Below are positions 47,801 through 62,060 of a stretch of DNA of 64,000 bases, one piece after another. The translations under genes and the position numbers were made by a program. The stretch is from contig NW_024881321.1 of the NCBI RefSeq assembly GCF_018691265.1, positions 17,828,698-17,892,697 on the forward strand, given 5' to 3'. How positions within the stretch are numbered: position 1 is the first letter of the stretch; the number at the start of each line of letters is the position of its first letter. The notes under the pieces are model-generated. The model worked only from the letters and a program-made list of their open reading frames with translations. It did not search any database and was not told the origin of the DNA. This DNA comes from Tyto alba. Its lineage: Eukaryota > Chordata > Aves > Strigiformes > Tytonidae.

Positions 47801-49836
47801 TGGCTTAGGGAGTTCATCTGATGATGGAAACTTGGGAAACTCGGCCTGTTTTGTGTTATTTGGTACTCGATTGGTTCCTGGGAGGTGAGATGGGCACCAG
47901 TGTTCATGCCAGGAGAGACGTGATGTTGGCCGAGTTGGCCTTTTGGTGGCAGCTTGCTGTTGGGTTGCAGCCGATCTAGTGGGATGAAGAGAGGCAGGCA
48001 CCTGAATTTAGAGAAGCCACCTCTTTCCCTGGAGGCTTCTTAAGTCACCTGGTTCTGCTCATTGCCCAGCTCTTTTCATTACGTGACTCAGGAGCCACTT
48101 ACTGGGCACCCGAGGTTGAGATAAAGCTAGACACCTGAATTAGGGAGGCTGGCTTCCAGCCATAAATAACTTCTTCGGGATGAATTTGATAAGGCTTATA
48201 TGGTTGGAGCTGTTTTAAATAGAAACTCTGCCAGGAGTTTCTGGGCCAAAGCATTTGAAAGTATTTGATATGCTTATACACTGACTTCTGCTATGGCAGA
48301 AGCAGCCCTTGTGTCTTGCTGGCGTTTCGTTGGTTGGGAGATGGTCCTTCAGAGGTGTTGGGCCATCTGGCCCAGCAGTTATGCAGTGATCATCACTTGC
48401 CCTTCAGGGGTGCAATCTAATCCTGGATCTAATCTCTAGTGTGATTTGCAAATTCTTTCCTGGAAGTACTTTATTGGCCCTGCTTCTTGTTATTATTACT
48501 TTTTCCTTCAGGAAGGAATTTGGAAAAATCTAGCTTGTGGAGTTTGATCTAAGACTTTCTATGTGGTCAAATGACCGTGTTGGCTAGTAAGTCATGATGT
48601 GATAAAGAATGGAAGCAAACAAAGCCAGATGCCAAAATGGCTGTGGAGAAGAAGATGATCCAGGTTTGACACTGCAGGGGTGGGGGGTTTTGTAGCAACA
48701 GCTGTTGCAATGCCTTGAAATGCTTCTTTGGATCCTCTTTCAGGTTAGGTGAATCTGGGGACAAAGCTAGGCACTGCTGCATTTCCACTCCCAGAAAAAC
48801 CGCTTTTCTTCTTTGTGTCACCATGCTCCATTTGCCTAAATAGTGCCACTGACAAAATACCCTGTTGTGATGCACCTGAAAATGTAATCCTGAGTAAAAA
48901 TGGGCTAGGCAGTTGATTGCAGGTTCCTCTGCAAACAGAAGGGGTTGTAACAAAGGGACATGGACTGTCTTAACTGACTACAAAGGTCTCACCTTTGCAT
49001 ATTTTTTTTTTTTTTAATGTCAGGTGGGCATCCTCATTGTGAATTCTCGGCTTTCATTCAATAAAAAGGCTGTTTGGAGTTGCTCTTATTTGGACTGAAT
49101 GAAAGTGGGGTGAGGATGAAGGCATGAGCTTCAGGTACAGATGGATATCTTTCACAGACATTTGCCTGATGCTGTGGAGGGAAAAAACCTCTGGTATAGT
49201 AAACATCAACTCGATGATTATTCAGGAGGGTATTGCTTCACAACTGCGAGTCTTACCTGTCAATGAATTTTTTCAAAGACAAATCCCCATTGAAATGCAC
49301 AGACTGGGTTGCTCACTAATGACCTAGTGTGCATCTGATAAAATCCAAAAGTCCTCTGTGACATTGGGGTAGGTCTTGCAGACACAGGCTGTAATTCCAT
49401 TTGAGAGCATCGTTAAAGACTCCAGGAAGTTCTGCATGTGAGGTGTCAGTGGATGGGGTTGGAAGCTGTGTGCTGTGGAGAAATGACAGAGGAGAGAGGC
49501 TTGGAAAGGGAAGAGGAGAAATGTGCACCTAAGGTTATTTGTAAATAGCTACTTTTTCCTTCTTACTGGAGTGAATTTCTTACAAAGTAAGTATTTAAAT
49601 TATGAAATTTTGTAGAACATGCTGGATTTTTAAATCTGGGGTTTTTTTTGCTTTTGTTTTGCATTTTGGCCATTTAAAAGATTGGGGAAATACAGTCTCA
49701 GACTGTTCTAAATTTCTGAATGTGTTATTACACTTATTTTAATTTTTTCACTTACAAATTTGTAAAATTAGTATCTCCTCTGCTTTACCTACCAAGGGGC
49801 ATGGAAGCCTCCTGTTAGACCTGGCTGAAAAATAAA

Positions 49837-49850
49837 TGTGTGTGTGTGTG
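49837..49850 (+). repeat. (TG)7 microsatellite
   Basis: Short pure TG repeat just upstream of the T/G-rich block at 49928. Confidence 0.85.
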
Positions 49851-49927
49851 TACCTATCGTTCTTTTTTTTTATTTCTTTCCTTTCTTACCTCCCCAGCTG
49901 AGAATTTCTAAAACAGTTTTGTGGGGC

Positions 49928-50059
49928 TGTTTTTTTGTGTTTGTTTTTTTTTTTTTTTTTTTTTTTTGTTTGGTTGGTTGGGGTTTTTTTTGTTGTTTTT
50001 TTTGTTTGGTTGTTTTTTTTGTTGGTTTGGTTTTTGGTTTTTTTTTTTTTTTTTTTTGG
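49928..50059 (+). repeat. T/G-only low-complexity block
   Basis: About 130 nt made almost entirely of T and G, with T-runs up to about 20 and GTTTGGTTGGTTGG motifs. ORFs rich in F/W/G (plus) or K/T/N (minus) across it are artefacts of composition. Confidence 0.95.
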
Positions 50060-50828
50060 TAACGTGGCAACTAAAATCTTGTGGCATTCCATTTTCCGGT
50101 GGAATCTCGGAATCTTTGATCTTTCCTTCTGAAAACTATATCCCCTTGAAATTTACAATGAAAAGGTGAACGTTCTTTTCCTAAACTTATTTGGATATAC
50201 TGTAGTTAAAAAGAATAAAGCTATTAAATCGGGTCTGGTTGTTAATATAAAAGTTAAGCATTTTGTATTCTGACAAGATTAACATGCACATTTCGGCAAC
50301 AAGATTTGGTCTTTGTGTGTGGGCGAGTCTCTTGCAAGGACCGTATCTACTGGTCATGGTAACGAAGCGTAAGGTTGGAGCAGTGTTTTCCAGCGTCTAA
50401 GCAGACGTGGTCGGGAGGCTGGCAGTAATTCGGTTTCCTGTGTCTGGTGCATAGATGGGTTAGATGCGATCCAGCCGTGCAGATTTCCAGTGGTGACTCA
50501 TCTGATTGTTTTCTCTTTCCTCTCTGATCAGCCGAGGAGACAGGATAGAGGAGGGTGTCTCTCAGGCAGTAGAAGACATCTCTAATGTCACGCTAACTTT
50601 CAGATACGGGGGAATGAAATATATGGAAAGGATATTGGTGTGTCTCAGCTGGTTTTAAAGGTATGACTGCCTTCCTCACCTCAGTCTTATTTTTTGTTTT
50701 TTTTTATTTCCTTAGAGTGTTATTCCTAACCCAGCTGTGCTGTGGTTGTAGCTCAGCCATGTCTTACCTTTATTCAGTCTGGGAACAGGTGAACCTGGTG
50801 CAGGCTCAGTTTAACAGACATTGCTGCT

Positions 50829-50850
50829 GGGGGGGGGGGGGGGGGGGGGG
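50829..50850 (+). repeat. 22-nt poly-G run
   Basis: Uninterrupted G-run in LMO7 intron 1, outside any CpG island. It follows TTGCTGCT directly. Length is likely unreliable in assembly. Confidence 0.9.
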
Positions 50851-53800
50851 AATCATATGGAGAAGAGATCTGGATTTCCAGAACCTTCTCATCCCAACCT
50901 CAGCACGTGCTTCTCCACTCAAGTAAAGAAGCGTACGTGTCTTTGTTTCTTCTTGAGGTGGGGGATGTATATTCCCCTTTGGGAAAGGGCACTCATCTGC
51001 AGACTGCTAGTAGAGGTAGATGTGGCATGCACAAATTTTACCATTTTTTTTTCATCTACCAATGCATATAATATTGCTTAGATTGCACATGGTTTTAATT
51101 TCTGGCAGAGATGCGGATTAAGACCTTTAAGTGCTTTGGCTGCGTCTACCTACCTGATGTAGGATGGGAATTTGAAGCAGTGTGGCTGCTGTCACACAGA
51201 AATCCTTGTCAGCCAGTTTGGGTCTGTCAGGAATACCCATGTATTTTACAGTGTTACGCAACATAAACATCCTGTGAGATTAGGATGCTATGAGTTAATT
51301 GCATCCAGACACAGCTCATCGTTTTCTTCATCTAAAAAGCCTGGATATTGCTCAACTTTTTTATTTGGTGGGAGAAGATCTAAAGTATGAAACTTGCTTC
51401 TATATAACTTCTTCTGGCTGGCTGGAAGACTGTTTGCCAGAGTACTAATACGTTGGTTCCTCAGCTATTGCAAAAGTGTAATGGCCGTTCATCTTTTTAA
51501 GAGCTTGTCAGTCTCAGTTATAGAATGCAACATCCTTACCACGAGAAGTGTCTGTCAGAGAATCTTCTCTCGAGAATGCTGCTTTAAATCCTCTCTTGTT
51601 TAGAGGTAGGTGTGTGGATTTCTTGTGCCCCCTTCTTTCCTGTATTAGATGTATAATACTGTGCTACAAGAATTAAAGTTTCCGTGTAAATGTCAGAATT
51701 ATATACCCCCTCCCATCTACTTTTAAAATAGTTTTAATCCTGTGATTTGGAAGGGAAAGAGGTAGCATAAGGGAGATGCAGATAAAAATCCATCCTGTGT
51801 TTGGGACCAGTCTGATGGGCAGCGTGGTGTATTGAGGATCTTAGCATACAATAAAGAAGACTCTGGGGATTGGATGTTATTGTAGCACCAGCAATCAGGT
51901 ACCAAATATTGTTGCACATTACATATGTGGTGCTGTCACATTCCTCAGCTCAATAAAAGTAGTTTTGGCCATCTTCTCAACTCCCATGAGCAGCTCCTGT
52001 TTACTGGCTGGGTTTAAATGATTGTATCTTTTTTTAGCATGGGTTTTATGGCCATGATGCTCTCTGGTTTTCTGCTGAGAAAAATCTGGTTTTAATCTTG
52101 AATTCTAAACTGCATTTTTTGGGAGGCACTCAGAAGTAGGCATGAGTCTTCAGTATGAACTAAAAGTTTGATTATTTCCTGGATATAAGTGCCAGGACAC
52201 TTTCTACTTTACACTGAATTTGACCAGGGTCTGTTTGCAGCAACTCCCAGTGGTCATTAAAACATCACCTCTGCTGCTGCTATTTCATGTCTACGTAAAA
52301 TTAAACTGACATGATTTTTTGCAATATTTACAAAGTGCACCTCTCTCTATATAACTTGTTGGCATAATTAGGCTACACTGTCATGAAACACGGTTTTGTT
52401 TAAACACAACAATGGAGTGAAGACTTTAATGACTTTTGGAACATTGTATAAGCACTGTTAAATCACAGCTGTCAGGCTGAAGTTGTGAAAAAAAATCTCT
52501 GAAGCAGTGGCTAGTTTCAGGGAGAGAGTTCTCCAGCAGTCAGAAAATTGGTATAATGCTATTTTAGACCTCGAAGCCCCTTGCTTCTATTTATATATAG
52601 TGTTAATGGGTGCTTGCTGATGATGGTTATTGCAGATACCACTTGCTGTGGTTTTGGATGATGGGGAAACTGCTTCATGGAGCAGATGAGCAGTTCATGT
52701 TCTTCCTCTGCATAGATTCATTAACCAAGTTACTCACATATATGCAGTCTGGAAATACTAGAGGGCTTTGATCTTTAAAACTTAATGTTTGAAAATGTAA
52801 ATGATACACTACTTTGATCTGCTTCTTAAATTAAATGGTAATTGTGAAAATTACATTAGGCAGCTTTCCACTTAAAAGTTTGTACTTTTCATTTCACACT
52901 AGGTTAATTTTAGGCTGCATGTCGCTGGTTTTTCATCAGTGAATTCTGGTAAGGGGGAGATCCTTGTGTTTCTACATGGCCTATTTATCAGCCGTGTGTG
53001 TGTTTAGTGACTGGACCTTAACATGCAATTCCTCTAACGCTGACACCAGGGATGGTCAGTTTTTCCTGTCTGCCTGTATATTCATGACCAGGGTTATAGG
53101 AATCATTAAGGCTGAGCAGTAGAAAACGAAGAGAGTTTGAGCTGTGTGTGCCCTGGGTGGGTGGCTCTGACTTGTTCCCTTAAGGTGTCAGGAAACTCTT
53201 GGGCACGTGCTCCACTGCAGCCTGGTGATGTGACCTCCCAAGCATCTGCTGATAGCAGAGTAGCAGAAACTTTTATCTGGGTCCTTCTGTGCTACTGGAC
53301 TATTTGCTGTTGCTTTTCCAAATTACTGTCATCTTCTAATCAAAAAACTACGGGGTAATTTGGGGCTCCTAAAACGTTGATGAAGCTCATGCAAAGTTCA
53401 GTCTTTTCCTTACATCAGCTTTCTAGTGTGTAGTGGATTTATCTATTTTATTTACCGTAAATGATGATACAGACCTCTCTCCCTTTGTCCTGCTCTCTTA
53501 TGAAAGGGACCTTTGAAGTCTGAGGGCCACATCAAACTGCCAACTCGTAACTCACAAGGTTATTCAGAATCTTATCTTGTATGTAATAGGTTCTTTTAAG
53601 CTCCTGTTGGTTTAACGCCAACTAAAAATCAGCTGCTAAACTGAAATTAAGTTGTTAATTAGCCTCTTAGTAAAATCACTTTGTGTACTTTTCAATTATT
53701 AATATTTGTTTAACTACCCAGAGATTAAGCTTATGGGGGAGAAGGTTCAAGATGGTTAGTACTGAATGTCTGCCACAACAACTTTAAGATGTACTCATGG

Positions 53801-54459
53801 CTGGAGGAGGTTTTCTGTTGTTTTTTTGTTTTTTGTTTTTTCTTTTTTTTTTTAAGAGCAGGTAAAGATTCTTTGGTTCCAGATCAAAAAAATGGTATAT
53901 GGAGTGGGATTTTCTCTTTTGAATTCATCATGTGGACCTTCTGCTGTAACTCATGCTGCAGTCTCCAAATTTGTCTTGCTTCTTATCTCCTGATTTCCTT
54001 TAGTGATATTTGTATTAAGTTCAGCATCAAGCTGAGTTGCGATATTGTTGCTTTTTGCTAATTTCCATTTCTATGTGTGCTGGTGGATTTGAGCATTCAT
54101 CTCCAGTAATTTGCATCAGATGTTAAACAATCTGATTGCTTTAGTGGCACCCATCAGAGTTAGGAAATTGCTTAGCTGAGGTAAACAGGAACATCTCAAC
54201 TCAGAGCTGCTACAGCAGCCTGTCTGTGTATTTGAACTTTTTTTCTTTAAGCACTAAACTGAGAGAAGATATTTCCAACCAGGAATGAAAACAGTTGCCA
54301 GGGAAAAGAAACTTGAAATATCTTTTCTGAGGTTATGGAAATGATTTAGCTTGGGTTTCAGTGCTTCGGTGCGGTACCTTCCTTATTAAAATTCCTTTTA
54401 GGTGGATAAGGATTTATAAAACTTCCAGATAATTGCTCAAAATGAAAATGAACTCTCTT

Positions 54460-54497
54460 GGTTTTTTTTTTGTTTGTTTGTTTTTGGTTTTGTTTGG

Positions 54498-54528
<31 letters not shown>

Positions 54529-54670
54529 GGGTTTTTGTTTTTTTTTTTCCTTTTTTTTTTTGTTTGTATTTTGTTTTGGTTTTGTTCGTTTTGTGGGGTT
54601 GTGGGATTTTTTGGGGTGTGATTTTGTTTGTTTTTGGTTTTGTTCTTTTTTTTTTTTTTTTTTTTTTTTG
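54460..54670 (+). repeat. T/G-only low-complexity block
   Basis: About 210 nt of T and G with very few other bases, including GTTTGTTTG and GGTTTTGTTTGG words and a terminal T-run of more than 20. It is similar in style to the block at 49928-50059. Confidence 0.95.
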
Positions 54671-57600
54671 AGTTAGAAATTGGATGCTTAAATTTTACTT
54701 CTCTTTGTCTAAGTGTAGAGGATTCAAGATCATCCTGTCTCAAAATTTCTCTTCCCCAATACGTACCTCTGGCTTCCACATCCTTTTCAATAAGGAAGAC
54801 TGGTAGAATTGTTAAAATACTAATAAACACCTAAATGTGAATTACAATTATTTTGATCAGATAATTTTATTGGGGGTAGAAGGGGCCACAGGAGCCCTCT
54901 GTCCTCTCCTGATGTGGGGGGGGTCTCTGTCCTCACATGAGAGGAGCCGGCCAGGAGTGGGACCATGCAGCAGGACCATTCACTGCCACTCGTGAATCTT
55001 CGGCCTCTCTTGTTACCCAAGTCTCAGAGTTGTCAGTGTGGTCACTGCTTATTCTTTCCCTTCTTGAAGGCTAGTATAAAGGTCCATTTTAAAGCTGTTA
55101 CTTTAAAATATCAGACGATGCTGAACATATTTTTTTTTCTTACAGTTCCTTCATAGTGATTAAACTAATTTAAAGTCAAGTTAGAGCAAGTCATTAATTA
55201 AAGTAAGGAATTCTTGTAGTCCAGATATTTTTCTCAAACTTGAAGAACTTGAAACAAGTGTACTCAATTGGTGCCGAAGAGCAGGTAACTTATATTTCCT
55301 GGCAAATGATGTTGACAATTTTAAGCCCCTCTCACTGCTCCTTTAAGGCTAGCCCAGAACTAAATAAAATTAAATAAGACCTTAAACTTCAGACCAAAGC
55401 TTTGACTTTGAATAAATTGCTCAGGATGAAAAGAGAAGTGGTAGGTGTGTTCTGTTTCATGGATTTAAAAAAACAAACAGAAAGTAGTGACGGTTTGCCC
55501 CATTTTGCTATTGGGAGTGATTCTCTCCTAGAGCCAAACTTTCATAAACATTCTGGAGCTCCCCACTTTCCCCATATAATTTCATTTTTAGCCTTGTTTA
55601 AGGAGTCTTATGACCTGTTGAGAGTTTAAGGCTTTTCCAGAGAGCAGAGCTACCGAGCTGCCACAGTCCTGTGATCCTCTGTGCAGCTCCCTGTGATGGG
55701 GCACAACAGCCAAGGACTTGCTATTTCCCATAAAATTCAACAGGAACGAGAATCTGATAGTACAAGCCTCTTCCCTCTTAAAGGTGTGAGGATAATGTTA
55801 AATACAGGAATTTCTTGTAACCAGAAAAATAGATACTTAAATAGCATTATGCTTAATCATACTCTTCTTTCTCTCCCCTTCTATTGACACTATAGGAAAA
55901 AGGTTTGACAATGACATCTCAAACTAAACTTAGTCTTCAGGGGCTGTGTTACAGTAGAAATGTAGGTACTTCAAAGAAGTCTTGGGCAACTGAAAGGGCC
56001 AAGCTGTAGGCTTAAAAACAGAGTTGTTCTTGTCTTCCTCTAGGTATATATTACATATCAGGCTTCCATTTCAATTTTATGATAAACAGTATATGCTGGG
56101 TTTTGGCATTAGATCTTGTAAGCATGTTTAAATTAAACATTAGTAGTCAGATGAAATGGGCTTAGACAGGCTTTACTTTGTTTTGGTGCTCTAGAGCTAA
56201 TCATTTACAAATTGCTGAGCTAAGGGGCACAAATTAATGACATTCCAGCATCTTAAAATAGCCCTCACTATGTCATACTGAAAAAATGTGTATTCGGCGT
56301 TCAGATGCTATAAATTTCACAAATGTATCATTTATGTGAAAAAATAGGATCATGACAGAGAAAGGAGTTTACTTGATGTTTTGTCAATTACTTTCTGTTA
56401 ATCTGAACACTGCTGTGCATTTTTGAGTAGCACAAAAGCCTTTACAATGTTTGCAAAATTACTTTACTATAAAAAGCTACAAAGAATTTTCTGCCATAGT
56501 ATTTTTCACATGTAGCCATTTTTTTTTTCTTTTTAGCAGAAATGTTGGTATCACAAGTTTGCTCACAAAACTTTCATTAACCAGCAAAATGTTTACCACT
56601 TAATCTAGTTTCAATTTGTGCAAAGTTTTGAGATTTGATTAAAATAACAATGTCGTCCATTGCAGTGTATTGCAGCTTCCCAGGGATTCGGAAGATATTT
56701 TGCAGGGATTCTCAACTTGCCATTACAGTGTTTATAAGGGAAAGCTTTCATTCCAGAATAAACTGCTTTCAGATAATGTTGTATATATTTCTCAGAATTG
56801 TTTTGTTGTACCCATTTTTTGTTTTGGGGAGTTATATTGTAGACTTATTCCTGCATGTAGGCAAGAATATTAACAAGTCTTTTGTTCATTTTATTGCACA
56901 TGATTTCATTTTAATTTGCTTCTTCAAAGCCACTGAATGAAAGGTGGGCCATTCACTTTATTGACCCCCAGTCTGTCCTTTCATCTCTATTAATAAATCT
57001 AATACACAAACTGACAGTCACTTTTCATAGATGTATCTTGACAGAGATGTGTATTGGTATGAATTTGGCACATGTTAAAGTGTATGTAGCCTTGACTACT
57101 CCAAATCTTCGTCCAAACAAAACCTTGGAGGGCTACCTCTGACCTACCAGCTTTTGACTTTCATATTTGGGATTTTTTTGAGGTTCTTGTGCTAGCTCTC
57201 ATTACTGTGAAATGTTTGGTCATCAGGTCTTAGAGTTGCCTCAGCTTGCCGAGTTTCTGTGACGCCTCCCTGAATTCAGCACTAATGTTGCACAGGAACC
57301 AGCAGTTCAACTGGAATAATCCAGACTCCTCGTGCCTTCTCTGGCACTGGGTAGAGGCAAAGGCAGGAGACCAAGGTGTGGCAAAACTCATGTCCCCATT
57401 GCTGACCTGAGGCAGGGGTATGAGGGGACTGTGCTGGACACTGTCAGTGCATGCTAGGAGGGATGGGGCAGATAACACACAAAGGGAGCTGGAAAGCTGA
57501 GAACAGCCACTTATTTCTCAAATGCAAACATGAACAGCACATTCTCCAGGGTTCTCTGGTTTTGTCCTGTGCTATTTCCATTCCTTCCTCTGGCAGCAAG

Positions 57601-58844
57601 GCTGTGTGGGGTTTTGCATCTTTTTTCCTGAGGTGGCAAAAACTTTATTCTTTTTTTTTTTTTTTTTAAATGTATGTGTCTAAAATAACTCCTTGAGCAG
57701 GTGGATTCATGTAGCACCTGTGAACAAAAGCTACATAATGAAGTCCAGACCTGCTTTTACTTTGAATGTTCCCTTCCAAAATACATGTTTCTGTTATTTT
57801 TTTTATGTGGTTTCTGGAGGTTCTTCAAAGAAAACAGCAGTAACTGTAGCTCTTCTCTGCCCCATTCCCACATAACTATGTCACTGGAGATGCCCAGGAG
57901 GAGCCCTTTGTCCTTCAGAGCTTGTAGGTCAGTCATTTTTATTAGATCAAGACAATCCTCCATCAAGGAAAGGGAAAACAGATTATTTTTTTTTGTGTTC
58001 TGACACCATCGTGTAATCTCTGTGGAAATATAGAAAGTGACAATGGTGCATAGGTATCCTCAGCACCACCACCTTGCAATGTCCCATCTCTCTGCAGGCA
58101 TCTCGAGTGGTTCCAGGGCAGCAGGACACTAGAGGAGCACAGATGGACCACCAAGAGTTTCTCTAAGCAATGTAACACTAATAACCGTGCACATAAAGAC
58201 CAGTCAGTTCCTTCTTCCCTATCCCCAGCAAGTGATGAGAATTAAGAGGTCATACAGAGGAATTTATTTGAGGAACAGAATTCATTAGAGAGCATCAATC
58301 AGATGTGATTAGCACTTTAGCTTTTAAACTCTGATAAATCAGAATTCCCTATGCAACTTTTACCATAACATTAGAGTTATAGTGTCTGGTGTTTGAGTTA
58401 TATAAGGTAGTGTAAATGATGCTTAAACTGTGTGTCTTGAGTTGGTAATTTTCCTGATCTAAGTAATTATAGTTACTTGAGAGGGGAGTACTTGTGTCTG
58501 TCCCCCCATCATGGGTATACAGTTTTTCTTTTTTGTTGTTTTAACAGTGTCAGGTCATAGTAGGTATTATAGGTTTTAATTTCTGACTTGACACTTAAAG
58601 TATACATCCTAAAATAAACTTTATTTGTAGATTTTTTTTGTGTCTAGGTTATCATGTGTTTTGAGCAGTTCCTGTGAACCTCATTTCCAAAACAGCACCA
58701 AAACCCCCCCTGAAACTCACTTTGTTCTCTCTTATGCCCTAAATCCTGCAGATGCATACATGCTTAACTAAGAATTTTCTCTTGGTTTGGTATTCAGATG
58801 ATGAGACTGAATGAGTAATAAGCTCTTTCATGTGGAAATAGCAT

Positions 58845-59160
58845 ATATGGCTGGAAGGAGCTCAGAGGTCACGTAGTTCATGACTACTCTCTTGTAAGAC
58901 CGGATCTTCTTATACCTAGACCATTCCTGGCATATACGTATTATTTTTTTTCTTTTAACCTCTTAAAAACTGGCAAACCGGTCTGTGGTATGTAACTTTA
59001 TGGTTAATTTTTCTTCCATAATATGTGACAATCTTCTTTGCTGCAAATTAAACCAATTAGTACAACTTTTGCTTCGATAAACTTGGTAAAGAAGTGTTCC
59101 CTTGCAGTCTCATCTCTTTTTTTTTTTTTTCCATAATAACCAGTCCTCTTCTGTCTTGCC
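58845..59160 (+). mobile_element. Ancient CR1/L3-type LINE remnant (3' part)
   Basis: Collinear matches to an old amniote CR1/L3 consensus run through the block: GGCTGGAAGGAGCTCAGAGG then TCACGTAG; TACCTAGACCATTCCTGGCA; ACCTCTTAAAAAC; TTTGCTGCAAATTAAACCAA; GGTAAAGAAG; and CATAATAACCAGTCCTCTTC. It is heavily diverged, carries a T-run insertion near 59118-59131, and encodes nothing. Confidence 0.6.
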
Positions 59161-61276
59161 TTGAAGTGCAATACATGCAATAGCGCGTACCAAAATAAGA
59201 GTAGGACAACTACTGCACCAATGCAAACTAGTAAATAACCACTTAAGCCAGTGGCATTGCATAAAAGGGTGTAGGAGTGACTGACTACAAACCGAGGTCG
59301 TGTCTGTTGTTAAAAAAGAAAGTTAACATTGTTTTGAGATGTACAGAAATATCCTGTTTTTTTTTTTCTGTTCAGTTGCCGTGTTTTAAGAATAAGAATT
59401 TATAACTAAACTCTGAATTTTCTCATGCTGAACTTTAAACCATTGCTCCAATTTAGGACAAGAATGGCAAATTCTCATCTACCCCCATAATACCTGTGCA
59501 TCTCAGTTTGGGTTTATAAATAATATGACTGTAGTCTGTCACCTAATTCTTTAAAGGACACACTAGAGAGTCCTGGAATTTGAAACAATTTCTCTTGGGT
59601 CCAGTTTAGTACCTTATCCCAGTCTGATGTTGCACCTCAGAAACCTGTTCTTTACATGTGTGATCAGCTTCCTACTGTCACATAATGGCCTTTTAGTTGC
59701 CCTACCTAGTCTCTATTTCCACAGTCTCTCTGTCTTTAAATAAAATAACAAGGCTTTTTGCCAGTTGCATAACTTAAGTCCACCTATAGCCCACTTACTG
59801 CTTTTCTTGTGTATCAGACCAGATGATTTGTCAAAACAGGAAAAAAATAATATTATTTATATGTGACTTTTCAAACCAAAGTTTTACCTTTCTTCCAAAC
59901 AGCTATGGCTTGGTGGTGGTGAACCAGCAAAATTTAATACCCTTATAGAAACTAAATTTGGGTAGAATTGTCTAAATGTTTTTCTAGTTCTTACTCTGAT
60001 TTCTTCTTGTGTTGTCACACCTCCAAAGGGGATCTTTATGTTTAATTTTTCAATGAGACCTTTCCAGCCCTTTGAGTTGAAGGTAATTGCTAATGGCTTA
60101 GAGCATGCTCTAGAACACAGAACTTCAATTAAGCAAATTCTTCCAGGCTTTGCTGTCTTCAACACTTCTGCTCTCAATGGTTGTGTTCCCAGTGCCATGC
60201 TTCTCTGAAGAATCTGAGAGCTCTTTAACTGAATTAGCCATCTTGTCATTCACTATTTATTGACCTTCATCATACCTGATCTGTCCTTTCTTCTTCTTCT
60301 AGCATGGCCATAGAATTTATTATATACTTCAGTTACTTTAATGTGCCTGACTCTTTTTATTATGCTAGTTGTGTGAATTTTGTTCACTTTTATTTTTTTG
60401 CCAATTGTTTTCTCAAAGCATTCCTGTTTAATCATACTACTATTTAGTTTAGGTTATCCAGTTTCTCATCACATTTTTGATAGAATACAAAATTAAACTA
60501 ACCGTAGTACTTAACTGATTTTATAGAACACCTACCCGATTCTGCAATAATCTTTAAAACAATTAATAAAGTTTTGAGCCCACTTGCAAGGTACTGCTGG
60601 GTAGTCTCTATACACAGACAGCAGAACTGAGGCTCCATCCTTATATCATGCAAAACAGGTATCTTTATTAATAAAGCTTTTGAGTGGGAAACTGTGATGT
60701 CTTGACATGCCTTAAAGCAGTTCCATATTTTAAAATATTAACTGTAATGGTAAAACCTACAGGACACTCATGATAGTTTGTATAACCCATTGCTTAGCAT
60801 CCTTGCTGACAGTCTAGATACTTGTTACTGGAGTTGCAGTAATATTTTGTGGGACTCTTTCTGATTTAGTTTCCAGCAGATGGTGGTTGCAAAAGAAAAC
60901 ATGTGTGGGTGGTTACTGGAAGGGTGTGTGTACGTGTGTAAGCTGACAGGCTATCTTCTGGACGTTTGTTCAACAGAGTGAGGTGCCATGTTGAGTTTTA
61001 ATGACTGTTTTGTAGTTACAGTTGAGGATCCTTTAAGACTCAGTGACTTAGTCATATTAGGCAGTTGTATTTCCTCCTTTTACTCCAATAAAAGTGTTAC
61101 GGCAAATTTCCATACGTTTCTCCCAGCAGAAGCAAAATCTTCAATGATTAAAAAAATAAATTGCTTAACTGTATGCGTGAAGGTGAAAATAAAGTAGTTA
61201 CATGTAGGACAATTTAAAAAAACATTAACTTTGGTATTTCTGGTAAAGAACACAGTTGTTGGTGTAAACAGACTAA

Positions 61277-61298
61277 TTTTTTTTTTTTTTTTTTTTTT
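61277..61298 (+). repeat. 22-nt poly-T run
   Basis: Homopolymer T-run in LMO7 intron 1. On the minus strand it would be a poly-A, but no retroposed body was recognised beside it. Confidence 0.9.
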
Positions 61299-62060
61299 AA
61301 GAAGAAAATATTGCCAAAGAACGGAACAAGCCTATTTCTGACTTGTAGCTCCAAAAGATGTAGGCTCTTAGCATAAGGATGAACTTGCTGATTTGATATT
61401 AGGATCTCTTTTCTAGTTAAACATGAGGATAAAAAGAGCATTTGGTGCTAAAACACTCACTGGGCACTGTGCCGCTGTCTTTCTATTTCTTAGTCAAAAG
61501 TGTTATCTGACAGGGAGATACAGTCTTGAATTTATACTGTTTATAAATATTTGATCAAATACTTTATCGTCTCCCAAGCCATGGGAAATCAGCAAGTTTG
61601 GCAGAAATAATGCAAGCTGTATGTGCAGTTTTATTTTGAAGTGTGTCAGGCGTTAGGATGGGAAAGGAAGAGCAAATGTTCTTTGAGCATTTGTGATAAA
61701 TACAGTAAAGGTCCACGCCTTAATCTTCAAGATCAAGGTCTGAGAGGAGACTCCTTATCCAGGAGGGAAAGAGAAGTTTAGAAGTAGAGCATCTTGATGG
61801 ACACCCTCTTGTTTCTCCTTTTCCCCTCTGAATGTACTTACCACTTAAAAAGTGGTCTTTTGATGCCTTCAAAACCTTTCCGACTGATATAATCATAATT
61901 TATTCAGATTTACAATTTCACTGATGTTAATGTATGGGATATGTAGAATATAATTTCTTTACTAACCAGTACTGTCAAAATTTAATCTGGAGTCCTAGAC
62001 TTGTACATAATTAAGAGAGCTTGATAGTTTACTGGAGTGAAAATGCAACTCAAACTGACG

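Noticed and set aside
49838..50062. Phenylalanine-rich ORFs
   Set aside because: Direct translations of poly-T and T/G tracts.
54414..54830. 138-residue lysine/asparagine-rich ORF on the minus strand
   Set aside because: Produced by the T/G-only low-complexity block read in reverse.
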